A stretch of 64,000 nt of DNA from Annona cherimola (Eukaryota; Streptophyta; Magnoliopsida; Magnoliales; Annonaceae), in assembly GCA_030490835.1 (NCBI GenBank), contig CM059971.1, positions 25,227,817 to 25,291,816 on the forward strand, given 5' to 3'. Positions 46,477 to 54,987 of this stretch are shown here, piece after piece; within the stretch, counting starts at the first letter, position 1; every line of letters begins with the position of its first letter. The translations under genes and the position numbers were made by a program. A model generated the notes under the pieces. It did not search any database. It saw only the letters and a list, made by a program, of their open reading frames with translations, and had not been told where the DNA came from.

Positions 46477-46791
46477 CTGCCAATACAAGAATGCCAGAAT
46501 TCATTTGATGAACACATTGAACACCCAATTGGCCACCTTCAGAAACAAATCAAGGGAACCGTTTCAATCACAAATAAACAAAATATCACAGAACATGTTT
46601 CACGTCATAATTCGGTATGTGCATGTCTTATTTCCCCACAAGCATGCCTTAAGCATATTTTAGAACAATAGAAGTTGAGATTCATACCAGTCATAACATA
46701 TATACATAAAAGTTGAGATTTACCATTCCAATATATACTAAGATAGAAAATTCCAATTCACCCTCTAGCAGCAAGCCCAACTCAGTACTAG
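46477..46791. other. Spacer between HPR1 fragment and GRF gene
   Basis: Probably captured HPR1 intron. No further exon was recognised. Confidence 0.4.
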
Positions 46792-47471
46792 TCATAACAT
46801 ATACATATAAAAGTTATGAAAAAGAACTATGGCAGCTATAGCAATAATGAGCACCATTGCTCTCTTCAACTTGAGCACCTTCATGTCTCTCTTTGCAAAA
46901 GCCTCCTTGAGTTCTACATCCCTCACAACCAGGATTTCCTTCAGATGTTGCCATTCACCCTTTAATTCATCTGTTGTGAGCATCTGCATTTGCTTTATTT
47001 CATTCATTTCTACGAGCTAGATCTCCCTTAAATCAGCAACACATTGAACCACCTCTCCAATATCTGCAACAATGTCATCATGATGAAAGGGTAGAATCTG
47101 TGTTTTGTCTTGTACTTCTATCCTACTTTCATCCTTTGATACAACAGCAACCTTCATCTCAGAGCCTGGATCCACCTATCTAAAAAATTTGCAACACTTG
47201 GCTGGATCCTATTGATTTGATAAAAATAAATTCATCTATGGCAAATAACAATCTATACAGTTATCATGATTAATAATAATGATAAACAACATTTTACATT
47301 GAATCAATAGGCAATGTAGCAAAAACATACCCGGAAATATGGACATCGAAGAAAACGATGACCGGGATTTCTTTTAGTATTTGACGTAAACATAATAACC
47401 GGCACACCACATGAACAGGTGCAATGTGTGTAAGTATTAGCATTGGAGAATCTACTGGAAGCTGAAGCCAT
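46792..47471 (-). pseudogene. GRF-type zinc-finger protein gene (two exons, two in-frame stops)
   Basis: Exon 1 is 47471-47331: an ATG, then a GRF zinc finger CSCGVPVIMFTSN...NPGHRFLRCPYF. Exon 2 is 47208-46792, after a 122-bp intron with GTATGT and CAATAG borders. Both joints are phase 0. Exon 2 continues the finger (DPAKCCKFFR), then GSEMK, a charged coiled-coil region (EIKQMQMLTTDELKGEWQHL...) and a C-terminal hydrophobic segment (MVLIIAIAAIVLF) that could anchor in a membrane. The total is about 185 residues, as in the plant family of small GRF-finger/coiled-coil/TM proteins (At4g04775-like). It is broken by TAG at the conserved W of KFFRW and another TAG at LREI. No frameshift. It is either a captured host gene or a second gene of the element. 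Confidence 0.75.
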
Positions 47472-47647
47472 ATCACCTATGTCCACCTGATAAAAACATG
47501 CATTCAAGTACGTAAGCATTCAAGTACAAGCCCCAGAATGTACACAAGGAATCACCATTTACATTGGAGTGTGTGAGATTGAAATGCCCTTAATAATATA
47601 ATTATAAAGATAACATAAATAACAACAAATGCTAAATCATGATCATA

Positions 47648-50102
47648 TTATAAGACAATAGAAACAACGGAAATACCTCGTCGTCCTCGACCTCGACCTC
47701 TAGAAATGCATATATCATCTACAGATTTAGACACAACTGTAACATTAGAGTTATTAAGTGTGGGATAATTATGTTTGTCATGTCCGACCACGAATTTGTT
47801 ATATCCACGACAAAGTTTGGAACCACTACGCAATGCCTCTGATGCTCCTTTCATGCGTTTTGATGATCATCCCTTTCTGAGCGTGATATGTGGAGAATCG
47901 ATGTTGAATGCTTGAGAGGACTACGGCTCGAATGCAACTGTTGAGATCATAATTGCATCGCCTCCAACCGTATTTGGACCATTTACATTTAGATCAAAGT
48001 TGTCATTCACAACTGTACCTCCATCGCCTTGCACTCCATCAAACTGACCATCCTCGATAGATGGCGGCTACTTAGGCAACGCATCAAGCTCAGTAATCAT
48101 CTACTCCATGTTAACTTTGACAATTTCAAATGCATCCATATTATGCAACGCCTCCTGTCTTACGTAACTACACCACTTTAACAATGCATAATTTTGAACA
48201 GCAAGAGACTGCCTAGACTCATTATCAGCTAATGTAGATGGATGTTTAAATTGGGATTTTGCATTTTGTGTCCATCATGCCATTATGTGGAAAGGTGGCA
48301 TAAACTTGACTTTAAGAAAACACAGTAACGTGAGGATATGCTTACAAATCATATCAGATGATTCAAATTTCATGCATGGACAGGTAGCCACTAATTCCTC
48401 TGCGTTCCATGTTATGAACTTCTGTTTACATTCGTCTTCATCTTCGCAATGGTGCACTCGCCACTGTTGACTTGTGCTTTCTCCTTCTGTTCTCTCAGCA
48501 ATATATAAGAGGCTTTTTTCCAGCTCCTGAAATAATAAGAATAAATTCAACATATACACTTTTGCCATTTGAGCTTCTAATGTAAGAGTTGTTTTCAATA
48601 GGGGTACACCATGCAAAGTACGAAAATCTGCCTCCTCCTCTGCCTCGTGTCTGGCCTCAACGGCTTTATCATATCCATGAGCAAAATCAATTAAATTGGA
48701 CTTGTGATTTACAAACCAATCAAAAAATGCATTCATACTTTTGCTCCTAGATGTTGTCCTCATGCCAGTAGAAAAAAATTTCCGTGTAAACGTTGGAATC
48801 CATTTTTTACGTATTTCATACAGGTGTGCCAACCAGGCATTCTCTTCCAAACCGAATTCTTGAATCATCGCTTGCCAACATTCCTCGAAATCAACGTCAC
48901 TTTCGGTGCCATATAAGCAATGATTCCACTTACTCTTGAAAGTTGGGTGCTCGTGGATGACATGAGATAATTTTTGGGGCAATTTTTTACATATATGCCA
49001 CAAGCAGAGCAGGTGATTTGTGTTTGGAAAAATGGCTTCAATGGCTGCCCCAATCGCTACATCTTGATCTGTTATTATGGTCTTAGGGTGTACACCACCC
49101 ATTATGTATACCCATGTCTGAAACAACCACTTGAAGTCCTTTATTGTCTCGCCGAAGAGCAAGCCTGCTCCTAATAATATCGATTGTTTATGGTGATTGA
49201 CACCCACAAATGGCTCGAAAGGCATTTCATACTCATTTGTCTTGTAAGTGGTGTCAAAACATACAACATTACCAAAAACCATGAAGTCTTCCTTCGATTT
49301 CCCATCAACCCAAAAACAAGATGTCAATCTCATTTCTTCGTCGATCTGAATTTCATAAGAGAACTGAGAATCCTCTTGACCTTTTTAATGGAAAAGCGCA
49401 ACAGAGTGTTTGCATCACCTCCGAACATCATTTGCCGCTTCTGACTTAAAGCATTCCTAGCATCCCTTTCAGAGAAGTGGAGGTGAGAATGGCCTCCTAC
49501 TTCATGCCTCATGAAGTTAATAGATCATGCCACACCAATCCCAGAGGATTTCAAAGATGATATTAGATTAAAATCATCTTCTGTTAACTTTTTGTGCGAC
49601 CTTAGCTTCCGAGTTTTTGTTGGAGTACACAGTGCATGGTTATGCATCTGTACGAACTGAGAGATATGATAACTATGCCCTTCTCGATTCAAATTCAAGA
49701 ACACTTTAACAGGACACGAGCAACGAGATATGAAACAACCTTTAGTACTGTGTTTCTCTTGACCAGGGCCAACTCTGGAGCTTTTCAAGATTTGCATCAA
49801 TATTTGACCAATCTTTGACTTACGACTGGTATCTTTCCTAATGCTAAACCCACAACGCCACCCATAATTGTTATAAAACTCATACGCTGCATCTATGGAT
49901 TCAAAAGTCATGCCAACTTTTGGTGTTATCTCATTTGGGGCATAAGGTGTGAGCATCCCGTCCGTTAGGGCATTCTCTAAATTTGGTCTTCCACTAGGAA
50001 CCGCCTCAGGCACAGCACGTTCCACCACATTTCCTGAATTCAATTGCATTGACTCCATAGTGCAGTCCATGTATTGTTCCACGTCAAACAAATGAAAATT
50101 AT
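47648..50102 (-). pseudogene. FAR1/FRS-type Mutator transposase-like gene, inactivated
   Basis: The order on the minus strand is as follows. A leader follows an acceptor (GGTTGGCAG|ATAAT, 50103/50102), with a likely ATG at 50068-50070. Then a FAR1 DNA-binding domain (FYNNYGWRCGFSIRKDTSRK; C...CSCPVKVF; QMHNHAL). Then a MULE transposase domain (NVVCFDTTYKTNEYEMPF, GVNHHKQSILLG, TIITDQDVAIG, CLWHICKKLP), a SWIM zinc finger (CPCMKFESSDMICKHI) and a basic/Gly-Arg tail (SRGRGRGRRG). The frame is broken by TGA at 49525-49527, a one-base shift near 49382, TGA at 48275-48277, TAG at 48101-48103, 48068-48070 and 47921-47923, and another lesion near 47870. The catalytic Asp positions of the visible blocks remain. 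FRS proteins are domesticated MULE transposases; here the gene lies inside its own terminal inverted repeats, so it is probably the element's transposase rather than a host FRS gene. Confidence 0.88.
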
Positions 50103-51516
50103 CTGCCAACCAAAGTTGTTTCCCGAAACAAACAAAAATATTCTACCAACCACGATCTCATGATCTCAACCTAATTGAATAACACAACATCCAAAATTAT
50201 ACATTTGAGGCAAAACAAATTGTATTCATGTAACAAGTTCCGTTTTTCTTTTCACTGATTTTTCTTTTAATTGGTAGAAGGATTTTCTACTTAAACTTTT
50301 ATTTTCTTTGCATTTAATCTTATCATTGTTCATCTAATTCTTGTTTAATATAGGCATATTTGTCAAAATAAATATTAAAGTGAATCTCATTTCCTAACAG
50401 AAATAAATATATTTGAGTTGTTAGGATAATAATGAGATTGAGAAAGAGTGGGTTGAGTAAGCTTGCAGGCTGCAGTTTTGTTGAGATTAAAATGAGAAAG
50501 AGTGGGTTGAGTCAAATGGCAGTGATTTTCCTAGATGACAAAACACATATTGAAGCCAGTCGAATGGCAAGAACTGTTGGGTAATTAAGCTCGATTGTTT
50601 TCGTTTTCATGGGAGGCTAGCTGCAAATTATATAGCTTGTAGCTAGTTGCCATACCCAGTTATTACTTCTCTTTTTTTTCATAAATATATGGGCCTTAGT
50701 GAGATCACACCCATGTATGTACAGTGTTGCCTCGGTTGACAGCCAAAGAAAAAAACCCAACTTCTACAAGTGAATTATGGTATACAACTAAAGTGTGGAT
50801 GCCTAGTTGAGACCAAAAACCTACAAGTGTTTGCAATGATAAATTTGGTGATTTCTTTAGCTAGAGATCATAGGACAAGATCCAAGCCCTTTCTGATTTT
50901 AGAATATGATTCTCGACCTGTCACATTCATATATTTTATAACAATATCTTGACAATGTTTTCATAGGTGTTTTCCTCCAAAGTATGGAGCTACCGGTGCA
51001 CTCACTGATAAATCAGAAGCATCATGTTTTGGGGTTATTCTTCTGGAGCTAATAACAGGAAAATTTCCCCGTAGCTTGGTAGATTCGGTTAGTGTCCATC
51101 TCTTGCTCAGAATGCTCTACTTTTTAATTGGAATTTACCAAAATATCTCCTACTGAGAGTGCCTTTTTCACAGATTTTGCCATATAAAAGTCAATTCAAT
51201 CATATCCTTATTGCTTAGTAAATGGTTTTTGCATTCCTGAGGACATGAGAGATGACAAAAATGGTGCGGATGGGAGACAACAAAAATGGGATGGCTGAGC
51301 TCTTGCAGGTACGAGATTGGTGCGGATGGGAGCTCGGGATGGGCGGTTAGGTAGGAGCTCGGCAACGAGTGGTTCGGGCAGCGACAAGATTGGGAGCGGG
51401 AGGAGACCGGGACGGGGGAGGAAAATAGAGGAATGGGTGGCTGGCAGAATGCAGAGGAAGGCATGTGGCATACAGAATACAGAATGCAGAATGCAGAGAT
51501 CGAGAGCATGGTTTAC
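50103..51516 (-). other. Probable 5' intron of the transposase gene
   Basis: The right terminal repeat has CAG|GTAAAC (donor at 51517/51516, minus strand) and the coding block has an acceptor at 50103. This would splice a non-coding exon in the repeat to the transposase. It is an inference from the motifs. It contains, in opposite orientation, the receptor-kinase exon. Confidence 0.45.
50967..51087 (+). pseudogene. Captured receptor-like kinase exon
   Basis: A 121-bp block between TTTTCATAG and GTTAGT encodes FPPKYGATGALTDKSEASCF then GVILLELITGKFPR. This is kinase subdomains VIII-IX of plant receptor-like kinases (family form PEYxxTGxLTxKSDVYSFGVxLLELITG). The invariant Asp of subdomain IX (KSDV) is lost (SEAS). 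No other kinase exon was identified nearby, so it is a fragment carried by the element. Confidence 0.75.
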
Positions 51517-51790
51517 CTGTTACGAAGTCCCGTCGATGATGTCGTCGGAGGATCTAGGCAGATGGGAGCTCAGCGGGATCGGTAGTGTGAGAGAGAGAGG
51601 GTGAGTGGGAGATGGCTCGCAGGGGCTCGCGCGGAAATGAGCAACTCTGACAGGGGCCTACTTGAATAATCCTAGCATTGATTCACTGACTGCTGCGCCA
51701 AAACTCCCGCCCTTCATCCAACGGCCCCTGTTAAACCCGTAAGATCGCACGACTCGCAGGCGTGGTCGGAGCGACCTTTGATCACAATTC
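51287..51790 (-). repeat. Right terminal inverted repeat of the Mutator-like element
   Basis: It is the inverted counterpart of 44048-44718, shorter in the CT-rich part. Reading inward on the minus strand it holds GAATTGTGATCAAAGGTCGC, GGGGCCGTTGG, the CT tract, then CAG|GTAAACCATG. It probably carries the promoter and first non-coding exon of the transposase gene. Confidence 0.9.
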
Positions 51791-51799
51791 AAATTAATA
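51791..51799. repeat. Target-site duplication, right (AAATTAATA)
   Basis: It is identical to 44039-44047. Confidence 0.9.
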
Positions 51800-52206
51800 A
51801 TATGAAAAAATAATGTTAAAGTAATTCTATAGAGCTTTATGATATACATGAAGTTTTTTTTTAAACTTAGTTGCATGATTTATATAATTACATTTATACT
51901 CTCAAAGGTATAATTGAGATATAAAATTGTGTAAAGGGAAAATCATGTAACAAATTAAGTAGGAAGCAATTATTTTGATAGAATTATTATTATGTGTTTT
52001 ATGCATTTTCATGTTTAATAAATGCATAAGGTTTATTCATTAATGGATTTAGATGGAAGGATTTTGGGAATTTAAATTTAAACATTGGTACAAGTATTTT
52101 TTTTTATAGATGTCTAATGTTTTAAAATAAATCGGTCGAAACAACATGTTGTCAAAGTAGTCTTTCTTCTGTAGGTTGATTTATTTTTGAAACATTTAGA
52201 GGATTG

Positions 52207-52580
52207 TGTATATAAAATTAATGTGAATATTAATTAGTCCAAAAGAAGGTTAATATTTTGCCGAATTGTGTGTACAACTATGGTAATAAACATATGATAA
52301 TTACTCGGTTTTCTATATGAATAATAAGTGGGTTCAAAGAAAGACTTATTATTTGACAGGATTTTATTATCGATATTTGATTACTACACCAAAATGTTGT
52401 GTATATGTAATTAATGCAATTATTGATCGGCTCAAAGGAAGGTCAATATTTGGTCGAATTGCATAGACACCCGCGATAGATATGTGATAATTATTAGTTA
52501 TTTCATGTGAACAATAGTCGGTCTAAAGAAAAATTTATTATTTGATAGGAATTCATTATCAATATTTGGTTACTGCACCA
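52207..52580 (+). repeat. Tandem repeat in the copia 5' untranslated region
   Basis: Two copies of about 190 bp (start words TGTATATAAAATTAATG at 52207 and TGTATATGTAATTAATG at 52400) share AAGGTTAATATTTTGCCGAATTG / AAGGTCAATATTTGGTCGAATTG and TTATTATTTGATAGGA...ATCAATATTTG. The ends TTACTACACC and TTACTGCACC match. Confidence 0.8.
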
Positions 52581-52779
52581 TGGGTACCACTTATAAGTTC
52601 ATACTCCTGTCCAAAAATTAAGCATTAATATTGTGTTAGGTATCTTGCGATGTGCCCTACATTATTTGAAGTGCTAAGGTTCTATATAAAACTTATGTGA
52701 ACACATTATTTTGCTCAATTTTCAGTTAATTTATCTGCTTATGCTATATCTGCCAACATAGCTTTTATTTTTTCATGTT

Positions 52780-54987
52780 AAATTGAACCAAGTTAAGTAA
52801 TAAAAATAGAATGTTATGATCATTTTTGGCTTTATAGATCTAGAACTTATACTAAGAATTGAAAAACTCACAATAAGGAAAAATGAGAACTTTTAGAAAT
52901 GAGATTGCTCAAATTGCATGAGTCTTATGATCATAAAGAGTAACTTTAGAAACTTTTAGGGATATTCTGTCCAAAAAGGTAACTAATGCTAAAAATTTTA
53001 TTAAAAAAATTAAAAAATACTTTACCAAAGGCAATAAAGCTGAAACAAGTATGATTTTGTTGATCTTGATTTCAATAAGTATAAGAATAAAGAAAATATA
53101 ATGGAGTACCTCATATAGATTGTCTCATTTTGCTTTAAAACTAAATGCACTAAGGCTAAGCAGTCTAGGGATTTACTTGTGCATTAGTTTTGATTTCTCA
53201 TGACACAATTTGATCAATTTAAAATTAATTATAACTGATAAAAGAATCAACGGTCTCTTAATGAGCATATTTTTTGTGTACACGAAGAGAATAAGTTGAA
53301 ATAAGAAAAGACTAAAAGTACTCATTTGGCAAGTACCTTTTAACATAAGAATTAAGATAATGAAACTACAAGTGATCTAACATAAAAAAATCAAATGAGA
53401 AATTGACTATTACTTTTGTCAGACTCTTAAATACATATAGAAGAACTGTACCAAATATCATGCTTGGATTATTGAGAAGGGTACACTTCTCACTTTGGTT
53501 TTTTCAAAGGATAATTTAGCCTTAGTTACAAGACATATTTCATAGACAGATTTGGTATTGATATTCATGTAAACATGTTTATGTGGGATTATTTTAGTTG
53601 CCAAAAGTTAAATGATGATGAAAGATTCATTGATGGAGGAGATGAAAAATTAGTTACAGTTGAGACTCTATGGACATTTAAGTTATTATTAAAAATTGAA
53701 TTTTATTTGAATTTGAATAAAACATATGATGTCATTTTTGGATGGATTTTACTTTTTATTTATATATTGAATAACTTATTTATTCATGTTCATTTGGAAA
53801 TAATCAGTTTAATCTTTTTGAATCCAAATATTATTGAATATGCTGAACAATTTTAGGATATAAATCCTATGATCCCACATTTAATTCTTTTGAGATGAAA
53901 AATGTCAGTTCTTTGAGGATATTGAGCTTAAAAGAGAAACAATGTTAAGACAATGTCTTTAAAGAGAAATCTTACAAGACATCATTGAAAATCTCTTTGA
54001 TTGAGATAACCAAGTTATTCCTGGTGATTAAGCTCAATACACTCAAGAATGGATGTCATTAAAAAGATCTACTTGAGAAAGGAGAATGCAGTTTCTGATG
54101 ATCTATTAGAAAAAAAACTTTTTGTTGAAAGATACAAAGAATATGGTTTTTAAAATTAAATAAAAATCTAATTATCAGCTCAAGCAAGCATTTCACCAAT
54201 GGTATTGCAAATTTCATCAAATCGTCACATCATTTGGTATTGAGATGCAAATAGTTGATGATCGTATATACTAAAGTCTAGTGCGAGTAATAATATGTTC
54301 AAGGGGTAGTAATCATATGTGAAAAAATATTGGTTTATTGCATAAAATTAAGATATTTCAATCAAAAATTTTGAAACGAAAACCTTGAAAATGCATCTTT
54401 TGTTTTAGAAATTCAGATACATTGGTACTGTTTTGAGTATATTATCGACAGTATGTTATCAAATTATCACAAAAGACCTATATTGAGAAAGTACTTAAGA
54501 TATTTGGTATATAGGATTGCAGATTAAGAAACACCTCATTGGTGAGGGAGACAAGTTTAGTCATAATTGGTGCCCTAAGAATAATTTTGAATACAAGCAA
54601 ATGCATAAGATTTACTATGATTTATTAGTAGAAAGTTTGATGTATGTTCAAGTTTGTATGCATCTAGATATTGCATACATTGTTTGAATGTTAAGTAGAT
54701 ATTCAAATAATTCACGAATGGATCTTTCAGAAGCAGCTAAATAGATTTTAAAGTATCTTCAGAAAATAAAACACTACATGTTCACATATAGAAAGTGGAG
54801 TAAATTAGATATCATTTGATACTCAAATTTCATATTTATTGAATGCAAATACAGTTTTCGATCAATCAATATCTCTCTGCTTGTTAAAAAAGCTATATCA
54901 TGAAAGAAAGCTAAGCAAACATGTATAACTTTTTCAACCATGACAGCAGAGTTTAAAGCATATTATGAGATTTAATTATGAAATATG
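52780..54987 (+). pseudogene. Copia gag-pol pseudogene, part 1
   Basis: The translation in shifting frames gives copia blocks in order. Gag: TNAKNFIKKIKKYFTKGNKA, and FDQFKINYN followed by SLNEHIFCVHEENKLK. Then a zinc-knuckle/protease region ending KGTLLTLV. Then the pre-integrase part (LNDDERFIDGGDEKLVTVET, 53575-53856). Then late RT and RNase H: QKTYIEKVLKIFGI, CPKNNFEYKQMHKI, SLMYVQVCMHLDIAYIV, TFSTMTAEFKAYYEI. The integrase core and catalytic RT part are short or unrecognisable. Stops and shifts are abundant, so it is inactive. The block stops in RNase H at 54987, where a solo LTR interrupts it. Confidence 0.75.
54983..54987. repeat. Target-site duplication of the solo LTR, left (ATATG)
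   Basis: It is repeated at 57817-57821. Deleting one copy and the insert restores the RNase H alignment (E-I-x-N-Y-E-I-C... into FVTGL). Confidence 0.85.

Larger units (their letters stand above)
44048..51790 (-). mobile_element. 7.7-kb Mutator-like element carrying host gene fragments (Pack-MULE type)
   Basis: Terminal inverted repeats start GAATTGTGATC at both ends and run for several hundred bases. A perfect 9-bp duplication flanks the element. The interior holds, on the minus strand, an FRS/MULE transposase-like pseudogene (47648-50102), a GRF zinc-finger gene (46792-47471) and HPR1 exons (45077-46476). On the plus strand it holds a receptor-kinase exon (50967-51087). Carriage of both transposase-like sequence and several unrelated gene pieces is unusual. 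It is inserted in the 5' untranslated part of the copia element. Confidence 0.9.

Noticed and set aside
48275..49333. Intact 352-residue FAR1-like host gene
   Set aside because: The frame is only the middle and end of the transposase domain. The N-terminal domain lies in another frame beyond a shift and a stop, and all of it is inside a transposon with its own terminal repeats.
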